From NCBI GenBank assembly GCA_900548775.1, contig URLM01000005.1, forward strand, positions 1-64,000: a stretch of 64,000 bases of DNA, read 5' to 3'. Position 1 is the first letter of the stretch. Every line of letters starts with the position of its first letter. A program made the translations under genes and the position numbers. The notes beneath the pieces were generated by a model. The model saw nothing but the letters and a program-made list of their open reading frames with translations. It did not search any database and was not told where the DNA came from. Shown here piece by piece: positions 33,971-42,234 of this stretch. The stretch comes from an uncultured Olsenella sp. (GTDB taxonomy: Bacteria > Actinomycetota > Coriobacteriia > Coriobacteriales > Atopobiaceae).

Positions 33971-36319
33971 ATGGAGGAGACAGACGACGAGCGTTGGCCA
34001 CACTGGGCGCGGGACTTCACGCAGGCACTCTCTCATGCGTTTGGGCGTGACGGAGTTCCTGCAACCCATCCATCCACGACCCCGGGGCTGCCCCAGGCCA
34101 AGCTGGCCAACCACAGCCTTGGGGCACAGTACGCCGCCACAGTCGATGCGGCACGCACGCGTGTGACGTCGACCCTCGACATCGACGTTCTCTCCCAGCG
34201 GCTCATGGCCTCCGACGACCCGCTCTCTGACCTTGGTCTTGTGGTGGCGGACATCCGCGCGCGCCAGAGCCGCGACAAGGACGGAAACGGTGGGACCATC
34301 ATCGTGCCGCACCCCAAAGATGACGGCACGCTCCCGCCATCCAACCTCGAGGTGTTCCTCGCCGATGCGCTTGACGACGCGGGTCTTCCTGCGGCAGACG
34401 TGTCCATGCCCTCCGTCACCGTTGTTCGTCCTCACACCTCCCGGCTCTTCTACCTACGTGTGAATGATCCTGAGCTTAGCTATGCGGCCAAGCTCAGAGT
34501 TCTGGGCATCGAGGCGGCGCTCAACGCGGCACTTCTCGCATCAACGTTCTTCGAGGATGCGGACGACATCCCCATAGACGAGCTTGTGCGCTTCAGGCAG
34601 CGTGTCGCTTCCTCAGTCACCTCCCAGGTTCCCACCATCGCCGACGGGCTCCCCATTCGCGAGGAGGAGCGCCCAGATGGCGAGTGGGCGGTTCGCAAGG
34701 GCATCTCAACGGGCATCGAGCACTTCCAGGTGCCCTATCGCCTCTCGGCCAGCTTTCGAACAAACGTTGCTGACGGTGACGTTGCCTTTGTCGTAGACCT
34801 TACCCCTCCCTCGCTCATGCCCGCGCACATGTGGGTCGAGGGTGTTGGAGCAGTGCCCTCTACGCCAGAGATGCGCCGCCACGCTGCGACGGACTATAAC
34901 CTCCGCATTGGGATGCTGCTTGCGGCGTGCGCGTTTCGCTGCAGCACCCACGTGAAGCGGGTGTGGGTCTCGGGCTGCGTCGACACGCCGCAATCGCACT
35001 GCTGCTACTTCTCCGTGTGCTTTGACCGCGAGGGATTCTCGGGCATCCCCCTCACGGGGAGCTTCGACCCGGTTCAGGTCTATCGTGGCTTCGACGCGAC
35101 AATCGCGGAGCAAGACGGGCAGCTCTCCCCTGTGCGGCAGGGATTCTCCCTCGAGGACGAGCGCTTCTGCCCAGCACGCCGCTACGAACCAGTCGAGCTC
35201 TTCCAGCGCATCCTTCCCGACCCCTTTGCGAAGGCACTGGGGGCAGGCTGCGTGAATCAACTCGGAATCGTCGAGGAGTGCGAGAGGGTCGAGGTCGCGT
35301 CCCAGATCGCGCGGCAGGTCACCTCCTCCACCGAAGAGAACGTCCGGATGATCCTCGAGCTTGCGGGAATGGACAACGACGTCACCGTCCGAGAGGCAGC
35401 ACTGCGCTGCGTGGGCAAGCTCATCGACGGGACCATCGCCGAAGGCGACCCGCAGGCAATCGAGAACGAGTTCGTGAACGGCGACGCACTCACCGTAGCG
35501 GTCGAGGATGCCAAGGGGCTGCTTGCCCAGAAGGATGCAGCTGGGGCTCTCTCGAACGTTCTGAAGGCGCTCGAGCCCCTGGAGAGCGAGCGTGTGTACG
35601 AGGACACTGCGACGGTCGAGTGGCGCGCGTTTGGCAGCTATGTCGACCGCGTCCTCTACAACCGCCTGCTCTGGGACGGCTCGCATGAGACCAAGCTCGC
35701 GCCCGACGCCTACCTCGAGGCACAGCTCGTTGCCTCGGTGTCAGCACTTGCCGCGGGAAACGTGCCCGTGGCGACCGCACGGGCGAGACGGGCGGTAGAG
35801 ATCGCTCCCCTGAGCATCCACTCTCGGCTCCAGCTTGCACAGTGCCTCGAGGCGAACGGCAGCGTCGACGAGGCGACAGCAGAGGTCGAGCATCTCCTGG
35901 AGCTTGCCCACGACCCCGAGGGTGTGGGGCTCGGCTACTTCCGCATGGCCGCCTATGAGTGGAGCCGCCAGGACTTCCGCGCGGCACGGGCATGCTATCA
36001 GCGCGCCCTCTCGTTCATGCCGGGCGTGGCATCACAGATGGCATCGCAGCTTTCGGCCATCGTGCTTCAGCTGCAGGGCGCCGCCACCACGAGCGACCCG
36101 CTCACTGAGGAGCAGGTCCGGGCAACGCTCGCCGCGAGGGACATCGCGATTGCGCCAACCGAGAAAGTGACGGACGTCTTCTTCGAGGCAATGCGCGCGG
36201 CACTCGACGCAGAGATTTTCCCCGTTGCGAGGGAGTTCATGACCGTCCTCGGGCTCATGACGCACGATGACGTGTACTACGGGATGCTTCGCTCGGTCGA
36301 GGACGAGCCGGACAGGTAG
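33971..36319 (+). CDS. Large uncharacterised protein with C-terminal TPR-like repeats
   Basis: A 782-residue protein with no signal peptide or membrane segment. I do not recognise the N-terminal ~480 residues, which are mixed alpha/beta and include an unusual cysteine-rich stretch (LLAACAFRCSTHVKRVW, CVDTPQSHCCYFSVCF). The last ~280 residues show helical TPR-like repeats (VATARARRAVEIAPLSIHS, LAQCLEANGSVDEATAEV, FRAARACYQRALSFMPG). AGGGAGG six bases before the ATG at 33971 fixes the start. It may scaffold a protein complex; function unknown. Confidence 0.7.
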   Translation: MEETDDERWPHWARDFTQALSHAFGRDGVPATHPSTTPGLPQAKLANHSLGAQYAATVDAARTRVTSTLDIDVLSQRLMASDDPLSDLGLVVADIRARQSRDKDGNGGTIIVPHPKDDGTLPPSNLEVFLADALDDAGLPAADVSMPSVTVVRPHTSRLFYLRVNDPELSYAAKLRVLGIEAALNAALLASTFFEDADDIPIDELVRFRQRVASSVTSQVPTIADGLPIREEERPDGEWAVRKGISTGIEHFQVPYRLSASFRTNVADGDVAFVVDLTPPSLMPAHMWVEGVGAVPSTPEMRRHAATDYNLRIGMLLAACAFRCSTHVKRVWVSGCVDTPQSHCCYFSVCFDREGFSGIPLTGSFDPVQVYRGFDATIAEQDGQLSPVRQGFSLEDERFCPARRYEPVELFQRILPDPFAKALGAGCVNQLGIVEECERVEVASQIARQVTSSTEENVRMILELAGMDNDVTVREAALRCVGKLIDGTIAEGDPQAIENEFVNGDALTVAVEDAKGLLAQKDAAGALSNVLKALEPLESERVYEDTATVEWRAFGSYVDRVLYNRLLWDGSHETKLAPDAYLEAQLVASVSALAAGNVPVATARARRAVEIAPLSIHSRLQLAQCLEANGSVDEATAEVEHLLELAHDPEGVGLGYFRMAAYEWSRQDFRAARACYQRALSFMPGVASQMASQLSAIVLQLQGAATTSDPLTEEQVRATLAARDIAIAPTEKVTDVFFEAMRAALDAEIFPVAREFMTVLGLMTHDDVYYGMLRSVEDEPDR

Positions 36320-36343
36320 ATTCTACCAAGCGAGAGACACGAG

Positions 36344-36379
36344 AAAGGGGCTTCGCACTACACGTGCAAAGCCCCTTTT
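36344..36379. terminator. Bidirectional intrinsic terminator
   Basis: AAAGGGGCTT (36344-36353) pairs with AAAGCCCCTTTT ending 36379, with an inner GCAC/GTGC pairing around TACAC. A- and T-rich flanks on both sides serve the convergent TPR gene and murein hydrolase gene. Confidence 0.85.
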
Positions 36380-36399
36380 GATGCGTCGAAGTACCCTGC

Positions 36400-38931
36400 C
36401 TACAGCCTGTTCAGGATTGCCTTGATGCTGTTGGCGTAGGAAGCATTACTTGCCCATGTGCCACTCAAGCCTTCAACCGTATACGACCTGCCGAATAGCC
36501 ACGTGCCGTAGCGCGGATCATAGGTTTTGGATGAGAGGGGCGCCTTTCCAGCGTATGCCCGAAGGTGCTGGGCCTGGGCAAGGAATCCGATGCGAATGGC
36601 ATCCGAACCATATGAGCTGAAGTCCGCCCCCGGATTGCCCTGTCCCGTAGCTCCTAGACCACAGAAGTTGCACTGCCCGATCTTGACGTCTCCCCCAAAC
36701 TGGAGGTAGCCCGTCTCGACCATTGCCTGAGCATAGATGACCTCCGGTCGAACGCCCTCGGCAACCGCCGCCTCCCAAAGCCTGTCGATAAACTCCTCGA
36801 CCGTCGAGGCACCGTATGCGTAATACACGTCGGAGGGAAACACCGCGTTGCGTACCTTAAGGCCAGCCTTGAGGTCGCTCACGAGCTGTGACTTCTTGAC
36901 CTGAGGTTCGCCAAGGATTGGCGTAGTCTCAACGACCTCGACCGTGGTGGACTTGGTCTCCCTCGTGCCGTCGGCGCTCACGACGTCCACGTACAGCGTG
37001 TACGTGCCTGCCTTAGTGGGCGTGAAGGAACCGCTGGTCTCGCTGGTGTCGGAGCCGGTCGAGAGGACCGTGGATCCCCACTCGCCCTTCGCCCAAGAGC
37101 CCTCGTAGGACCATACGTAGTTGTACGTGAGGCCAGACGTATCGCCGGACACGTCAGCGGAGAAGTTGACGGGGTATCCCCTGGCAGGAGCCGTGGTCTT
37201 GACCTTGACGCCGTTGTAGGCATGGGCGGCATTAGCCACCTTAGCCACCTCGACGGTGGTGGACTTGGTCTCCCGCGTGCCGTCGGCGCTCACGACGTCC
37301 ACGTACAGCGTGTACGTGCCTACCTTAGTGGGCGTGAAGGAACCGCTGGTCTCGCTGGTGTCGGAGCCCGTCGAGAGGACCGTGGAGCCCCACTCGCCCT
37401 TAGCCCAGGAGCTGGCGAGCTGCCAGACGTAGTTGTATTTGAGGCCGGAGGTGCCTCCAGAAACGTTGGCGGAGAAGGTCACGGGACTGCCAGCGGTGGG
37501 CGATGCGGTGGAGACGGTGACGCCGTTATAGACGTATCCATCCTTCACCTCAACGGTGGTGGACTTGGTCGTTCTCGTTCCGTCGGGATCCACGACGTCA
37601 ACGTAGAGGTTGTAGGTGCCGGCCTTGGTGGGCGTGAACGAGCCCGTGGTCGACGAGGTGTCAGAGCCGGTGGAGAGGACCGTGGAGCCCCACTCGCCCT
37701 TCTTCCAGGAGCCCTCGTAGGACCAGACGTAGTTGTACGTGAGACCGGAGGTCTGGCCCACAACGTTGGCTGAGAAGTTCACGGCATCTCCCGCAACAGG
37801 CATGTCTGTGGTGACCTTGACGCCCCTATACCCATAGCCGCTCTTGACGTTGACGGTTACCATGCGCGTGGTCTTTGACGTCCCGTTGGAGCAAACGTCG
37901 ACGAACAGCCAGTACGTGCCCGGCTCCGTTGGCGTGAAGGTACCGGAGGCGGAAGTGGTCATGGAACCCGTACTCTTCACCGTGGAGCCCCACGAGGACC
38001 AGTCCGGCTTTGCCCACACGTAGTTGTAGGTGAGGTTCTCCCCCACGCCCATGAGCTTGGGCGAGTAGGTCACCGTCTCCCCCACATAGGCCTCGGTGGT
38101 CGAGACGTTGATGCCCGAGACGCTCCACCAGGTGTTGGAGCTGTAGAACTGGTTGTAGATGGCGGCTCCATCCGCCCTGCCAAAGCTCGCGAGGTAGTTG
38201 TCGTTCGAGAGCTTTGCCGCATCAGACGTGCCATCGATGAAGCCGTGCTCGATGATGACGCCCAGGATGCCGGCCTTCCTCGCATAGCGGGTGATTCCGT
38301 AGTAGTCAGCAACGGAACCGTCCTCATAGTACGAGGAATCCCAGTCCCTTGTGATGATTCCGGCGCCGTGGATGGTAAGTCCCGTGGATTTAAGCCCCGA
38401 GAGCACGAGAGCGGAAAGCGACTGCCCCGCGTAGTACAGGTCCTGGTTGTAGCTCGAGGAGTTGGTGGACTCCACCTCGGCACCACGGCCACCGCCAGCA
38501 TTGATGTGAATGGAGACGATGGCGCAGCAGTTATTCTCGACGGCGCGCTGCACGCGTCCGGCAACAGAAACGTACTCGTACTGCCCTCGCGTGAGGTACA
38601 CCGTGACGCCGCGGGACTCGAGGTAATCCTTGCAAGCATTCGCGATCTTCCAGGTGAGGTCGGACTCCTTCATGCCATTTGCATTGGCACCTGAATCCCA
38701 CCCACCATGACCTGGGTCGATGGCGATTGGCCTCCCCGTCTGCTTTGCCACTGAGAGCGCCTGGGACATGTTCGAGTACGAGGAGAGCGAGCCGTCTGGG
38801 CTTGCGGTGGTGTAGGTGGTGGTTGCCGCCTTCGCAGTAGAGGGAGCCAAGGCGAGCGCGAGCGCCACGCCAATCGCAAGAGCCACACTACTTAGCAGAA
38901 GAACCGAAAACCGCTGCTTCGTTTTAGCCAT
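36400..38931 (-). CDS. Secreted bifunctional murein hydrolase: amidase, four Ig-like repeats, glucosaminidase
   Basis: An 843-residue exported protein. Residues 1-36 are a signal peptide ending in AKAA. Residues 65-265 are an Amidase_3 domain with zinc ligands His75 (DPGHGG), Glu89 and His142 (SIHINAG) and catalytic Glu228 (IIEHGF). Four Ig-like repeats follow (about 269-363, 364-463, 464-562, 568-666), each with TYNYVW, GEWGSTVLSTGS and GTYTLYVDV-type motifs. Residues ~680-843 are a glucosaminidase domain with AQAMVETG (Glu739). It should cleave both the glycan-peptide amide bond and the glycan chain, for example in cell separation. GGAG precedes the ATG. Confidence 0.88.
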   Translation of the reverse strand: MAKTKQRFSVLLLSSVALAIGVALALALAPSTAKAATTTYTTASPDGSLSSYSNMSQALSVAKQTGRPIAIDPGHGGWDSGANANGMKESDLTWKIANACKDYLESRGVTVYLTRGQYEYVSVAGRVQRAVENNCCAIVSIHINAGGGRGAEVESTNSSSYNQDLYYAGQSLSALVLSGLKSTGLTIHGAGIITRDWDSSYYEDGSVADYYGITRYARKAGILGVIIEHGFIDGTSDAAKLSNDNYLASFGRADGAAIYNQFYSSNTWWSVSGINVSTTEAYVGETVTYSPKLMGVGENLTYNYVWAKPDWSSWGSTVKSTGSMTTSASGTFTPTEPGTYWLFVDVCSNGTSKTTRMVTVNVKSGYGYRGVKVTTDMPVAGDAVNFSANVVGQTSGLTYNYVWSYEGSWKKGEWGSTVLSTGSDTSSTTGSFTPTKAGTYNLYVDVVDPDGTRTTKSTTVEVKDGYVYNGVTVSTASPTAGSPVTFSANVSGGTSGLKYNYVWQLASSWAKGEWGSTVLSTGSDTSETSGSFTPTKVGTYTLYVDVVSADGTRETKSTTVEVAKVANAAHAYNGVKVKTTAPARGYPVNFSADVSGDTSGLTYNYVWSYEGSWAKGEWGSTVLSTGSDTSETSGSFTPTKAGTYTLYVDVVSADGTRETKSTTVEVVETTPILGEPQVKKSQLVSDLKAGLKVRNAVFPSDVYYAYGASTVEEFIDRLWEAAVAEGVRPEVIYAQAMVETGYLQFGGDVKIGQCNFCGLGATGQGNPGADFSSYGSDAIRIGFLAQAQHLRAYAGKAPLSSKTYDPRYGTWLFGRSYTVEGLSGTWASNASYANSIKAILNRL
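36940..37400 (-). repeat. Near-identical direct repeats inside the murein hydrolase gene
   Basis: The DNA for repeats 3 and 4 is almost identical over about 140 bases (around 36945-37085 and 37255-37395), for example GTGTACGTGCCTRCCTTAGT in both, while repeats 1 and 2 are more diverged. The pattern points to recent internal duplication or gene conversion. Confidence 0.8.
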
Positions 38932-39017
38932 GATTCTCCAACGACGAATGACAATGCTCTTAAGTCTGACATAGAATCGATATTCAGAAACTGAGCATCC
39001 CAGATAATCAGCGAAAG

Positions 39018-39713
39018 ATGTACATGAGACAAGCTAGCGAAGAGAACCCCCTGTGGCCACCGAGCTTCTCGGCGGCCATCTTTGACTTCGACGACACCCT
39101 CGCCCTCACACACGACCTCTGGCGCCAGGTCGACATGGCCTTTCTGGGTGCTCGTGGCATCCGCTACACCCCAGACGTGGGAAGGACCCTCACCACGCTC
39201 GGCTTCGCGGGAGGCGCTCGATGGTGCATCGAGCGCTATGGACTCGAGGAGACAGTCGAGGAGATCTGCGACGAGTGGAACGCCATGGGTCGCGCGCTCT
39301 ATGCGACGAAGGTGCGCCTGCGACCAGGCGCCCGCGAGTACCTAGCCGCCCTCAGAAGCGCAGGTGTCCCCATTGCGCTCGCCACGACAAACGACCCGGA
39401 CGTCCTTGCGTCCATGAGGAGAAACGTCGACGTCTACACCCTCTTCGATGCGGTCGTCTGCGCCAGGGAGGTCGGCTGCGGCAAGGACCGGCCAGACATC
39501 TACCTCGAGGCTGCCAGGCGCATCTCGGCCCAGCCAAAGGGCTGCATGGTCTTCGAGGACCTTCTCCAGGGCATCTGCTCTGCCAAGCGAGCTGGCATGC
39601 GGACCTGCGCGGTTCTCAGCGACAACCCCCTCCAAAACGCGCGAGAGGTCGTGGATACAGCGGGTTGTGCCATCGCAAGCTGGCGAGAAGCCCTTGGCGA
39701 CGACAAGCGCTAG
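39018..39713 (+). CDS. HAD-superfamily hydrolase, phosphoglucomutase-like branch
   Basis: A 231-residue HAD protein. Motif I is FDFDDTLALT (Asp-Phe-Asp), motif II lies in ALATTNDPDV, and the C-terminal acidic motif in MVFEDLLQGI. The cap region between residues 35 and 95 is helical. Start is uncertain: ATG codons at 39018 and 39024 are both in frame and neither has a strong ribosome site. It is divergent from the murein hydrolase (86 bases). Substrate unknown. Confidence 0.82.
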   Translation: MYMRQASEENPLWPPSFSAAIFDFDDTLALTHDLWRQVDMAFLGARGIRYTPDVGRTLTTLGFAGGARWCIERYGLEETVEEICDEWNAMGRALYATKVRLRPGAREYLAALRSAGVPIALATTNDPDVLASMRRNVDVYTLFDAVVCAREVGCGKDRPDIYLEAARRISAQPKGCMVFEDLLQGICSAKRAGMRTCAVLSDNPLQNAREVVDTAGCAIASWREALGDDKR

Positions 39714-39802
39714 CCACTATTTTGCGAACGGCGCCCATATGTCTGGAAGCGGCCATTGATTACTACTTGGGGATTTATGGGCTATCAGCAGAACCGTTGA
39801 GG

Positions 39803-39891
39803 TAATATAGCACCCGTGGCTGTTGGGGCCACAAGGTATCGCGCGAGAGCGCAGCTTTTTGTCCTGCGGGGCAAAGAAAGAAAGGCACGAC
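39803..39891 (+). promoter_or_regulatory. Leader of the cold-shock gene
   Basis: A TAATAT hexamer at 39803-39808 could be the -10 element, giving an untranslated leader of roughly 75 bases; no clear -35 is visible. AGAAAGG before the ATG is the ribosome site. Long structured leaders are usual for cspA-type genes, but no specific fold was recognised. The preceding 39714-39802 holds nothing else clear. Confidence 0.35.
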
Positions 39892-40095
39892 ATGGCAAAG
39901 GGTACTGTTAAGTGGTTCAACCCCGACAAGGGCTATGGCTTCATCTCTCGTGAGGATGGCGACGACCTGTTCGTCCACTACTCCGAGATCCAGATGGACG
40001 GCTTCAAGACCCTGGACGAGGGCCAGGCTGTCGAGTTTGACATCACCACCGGCCAGAACGGCAAGCTCCAGGCTTCCAACGTCCGCAAGCTCTAG
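39892..40095 (+). CDS. cspA: Cold-shock protein (CspA family)
   Basis: A 67-residue single OB-fold RNA chaperone. RNP1 is KGYGFIS and RNP2 is LFVHYS; the start MAKGTVKWFN is canonical and supports the ATG at 39892 over an upstream in-frame extension. It binds single-stranded RNA or DNA and resolves structure in cold or rapid growth. A strong terminator follows 45 bases after the stop, so it is monocistronic. Confidence 0.96.
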   Translation: MAKGTVKWFNPDKGYGFISREDGDDLFVHYSEIQMDGFKTLDEGQAVEFDITTGQNGKLQASNVRKL

Positions 40096-40140
40096 TTCAT
40101 AGCCCATCACATACCCCTCTTGGGGGCTCATGGGACTTGG

Positions 40141-40170
40141 CTCCCCCGCCTTGTGCGGGGGAGTTTTTTT
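40141..40170 (+). terminator. Intrinsic terminator of the cold-shock gene
   Basis: CTCCCCCGC (40141-40149) and GCGGGGGAG (40155-40163) form a perfect 9-bp stem with a CTTGT loop, followed by seven T residues. Confidence 0.95.
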
Positions 40171-40259
40171 GAGAAAGCGAGTGGCCACCAAATGCGAGGA
40201 CGCGCTGCTATACCATAGGATGACGTGCGTAGAACGACCGGACGAGAGGAAAGGCGACT

Positions 40260-40940
40260 GTGAGAGTCCTCGCCATCGTGCCTGCCTACAACGAGGAGGA
40301 GTGCCTCGCCAACACCGTGCGGGAGTTGACCGAAACCTGCTCGGACGTTGACTACCTCGTCGTCAACGACGGTTCGAGCGACGCCACCCCGCGCATCTGC
40401 GACGAGCTGGCGCTCAACCATATCGACCTGCCCGTGAACTGCGGCCTGACCTCTGCCGTCAAGGCAGGGATGAAGTATGCCCTGCGCCATGGCTACGATG
40501 CCGCCATACAGATCGACTCGGACGGACAGCACATGCCCGAGTACATCCCCGTCATGGCAAAGGCCATGGAGAGCGAAGGCGCGGACGTGGTCATTGCCTC
40601 CCGCAACCTGGCAGGGGGCGGCGCCGAGGGTGCGCGCGGCGCGGGAGCCAAGCTCATCACCGGGTTCATTCGCCAGACGACGGGCGCGACCATCACCGAC
40701 CCGACCTCTGGAATGCGCATGTACAACCGTGCGATGGTCGAGAAGCTGGCCCGGGGGTTCGACCTTGCGCCCGAGCCGGACACGATCGCGCTCTTCATCC
40801 GCAGGGGGGCCAAGGTCGTGGAGGTCCCCGCCAAGATGCGCGAGCGCCAGGGTGGCACGAGCTACCTGCACTTCATGTCCTCGATTGCCTACATGGCGCG
40901 CACGTGCCTCTCGATCCTGCTCTTCCAGTGGTTTAGATAG
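40260..40940 (+). CDS. GT2-family glycosyltransferase, polyprenyl-phosphate type
   Basis: A 226-residue GT-A enzyme without long C-terminal membrane segments. VPAYNEEECLANTV, VVNDGSSDAT and QIDSDGQHMPEYI (the DxD-like metal site) are the family motifs. It most resembles dolichol/polyprenyl-phosphate sugar transferases that make lipid-linked donors. GTG start with AGAGGAAAGG upstream. The DUF2304 gene follows after eight bases, a frequent pairing in surface-glycan loci. Confidence 0.88.
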   Translation: MRVLAIVPAYNEEECLANTVRELTETCSDVDYLVVNDGSSDATPRICDELALNHIDLPVNCGLTSAVKAGMKYALRHGYDAAIQIDSDGQHMPEYIPVMAKAMESEGADVVIASRNLAGGGAEGARGAGAKLITGFIRQTTGATITDPTSGMRMYNRAMVEKLARGFDLAPEPDTIALFIRRGAKVVEVPAKMRERQGGTSYLHFMSSIAYMARTCLSILLFQWFR

Positions 40941-40948
40941 GACCCGCC

Positions 40949-41305
40949 ATGTCCATTGTTCTCCGCATCGTCCTCATCCTCGGAGCGCTCCTGGCGCTCT
41001 CGATCGTCGTGCGCAAGGTGAGGAAGTCAAAGATCTGCATCGCAGACTCCGTCTACTGGGTCTGTGCCGCCGTGCTTCTTCTCGTTCTCGCGATCTTTCC
41101 CGGCATCGCGTTCTTCTTCTCTGGCCTGCTGGGGTTCCTCTCGCCGAGCAACTTCGTGTTCGTCGTGGTCATTGCCCTCATGCTGCTCAAGCTCTTCAAC
41201 CTTGCATGCGACGTCTCGCGTCTCACGGACAATGTCGAGCAGCTCTCGCAGGAGCTTGCCCTGAGCAAGAAGGAACTCGAGGACGAGGGGCACGACAAGG
41301 ACTAG
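40949..41305 (+). CDS. DUF2304 small membrane protein
   Basis: A 118-residue membrane protein with three hydrophobic segments (about 5-20, 35-55, 65-85) and a charged coiled-coil-like tail (NVEQLSQELALSKKELEDE). DUF2304 proteins commonly accompany GT2 enzymes like the preceding gene and may anchor or assist them. Function is not established. Confidence 0.8.
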   Translation: MSIVLRIVLILGALLALSIVVRKVRKSKICIADSVYWVCAAVLLLVLAIFPGIAFFFSGLLGFLSPSNFVFVVVIALMLLKLFNLACDVSRLTDNVEQLSQELALSKKELEDEGHDKD

Positions 41306-41327
41306 CAGCCGGCCTGGCCCTTGGCTC

Positions 41328-42188
41328 CTACTCCCCCATCACGTTGACGCCGTCCCCAAAGTCGAGGACGCGGGGGAGGTGGGTGTAGCGCGCCTCGGCA
41401 GGCGGAAGCTCGTGGTAGTCACCGTAGAGCGTATGCAGGTAGGTATCGCAGTCATGCGGGGCCCTCAGGGTCATCCCGTCAAAGGCGATGTCTCTCGTGG
41501 GAAAGAGCGTCGACGTGTCATGGGCCCCGTCGAGGGGGTATGTGGCGTTGAACCAACGCTCTGAGGGCACCTCGGGCCGAGCCGCCTCCACCAGCTTTGC
41601 GGCAAGCTCCTGCGGCTTCCATGTATGCGCGATGGTGTGATGGACGACGGAGCACGCCGTGGCCTTGAGGCCCCGAAGCGAGGTGTTGAGGGGAATCTTG
41701 GGATGGGCAATGCCATGGAGGTAGCTCATGCGCTGGAGCCTGAGGCACGTGGCCTTCTGGGACCGGGCGCGAGCTGGGTCGGCGTCCTCGCGGAAGAACG
41801 GGAACACATCGAGGAATATTGCCTGTCTGCAGTCAGCCTCCATGGAGACCTCGTCGATGAAGCGCGTTCCGTCGAGAAAGACCTTCGTCCAGAGCGAGGT
41901 GAGACCCGGTGTGCTCTCGCACGTGGCAAGCGAGAACCCCTTGGGAAGCGCTTTGGGGGCAACGGCAAGGAAGCGCTGGTAGTCCTCATAGGCCATGCCA
42001 ATGTCGGTGTCATCGTCCCAGGGTATGAAGCCCCCGTGGCGGACGGCCCCCAGGCAGGTGCCGGAATCGACGAAGTAGTCGATGCCGTTCTCGCGGCAGA
42101 GCGCGTCGACGACGCCAAGGATCTTGCGCTCCGCCTCCTGCAGGCGCTCGAGGGCACCTTCGGGATATGGCCGAAACTCGTCGTCCAT
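41328..42188 (-). CDS. LicD-family phosphotransferase A
   Basis: A 286-residue LicD/fukutin-type protein, the family that moves phosphocholine (or a similar phospho-alcohol) from a CDP-activated donor onto a sugar. Motifs visible: FVDSGTCLGAVRHGGFIPWD and DDDTDIGM (the acidic metal-binding centre), and FLDVFPFF further on. The ATG at 42186-42188 follows GAAGGGAAG; a longer frame runs through the intergenic hairpin and is rejected. It is the last gene of a leftward run GT2-flippase-LicD. Confidence 0.87.
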   Translation of the reverse strand: MDDEFRPYPEGALERLQEAERKILGVVDALCRENGIDYFVDSGTCLGAVRHGGFIPWDDDTDIGMAYEDYQRFLAVAPKALPKGFSLATCESTPGLTSLWTKVFLDGTRFIDEVSMEADCRQAIFLDVFPFFREDADPARARSQKATCLRLQRMSYLHGIAHPKIPLNTSLRGLKATACSVVHHTIAHTWKPQELAAKLVEAARPEVPSERWFNATYPLDGAHDTSTLFPTRDIAFDGMTLRAPHDCDTYLHTLYGDYHELPPAEARYTHLPRVLDFGDGVNVMGE

Positions 42189-42206
42189 CTTCTTCCCTTC
42201 CTTGGC

Positions 42207-42234
42207 GAGACAAAGGGACTGTCCCTTTGTCTCA
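42207..42234. repeat. TGAGACAAAGG hairpin element, copy 6 (at flippase stop)
   Basis: GAGACAAAGGGA (42207-42218) and TCCCTTTGTCTC (42222-42233) are perfect 12-base arms with a CTG loop. Bases 42232-42234 are the flippase stop codon on the minus strand. It separates the flippase from the downstream licD gene. Confidence 0.85.

Noticed and set aside
39714..39891. Riboswitch or small RNA upstream of the cold-shock gene
   Set aside because: Only a possible -10 element and ribosome site are visible; no known fold could be recognised by eye.
6778..42234. TGAGACAAAGG hairpins as ordinary rho-independent terminators
   Set aside because: The stems are stable but the following sequence lacks a T-run in nearly every copy, and the exact coincidence with stop codons is not explained by simple termination.
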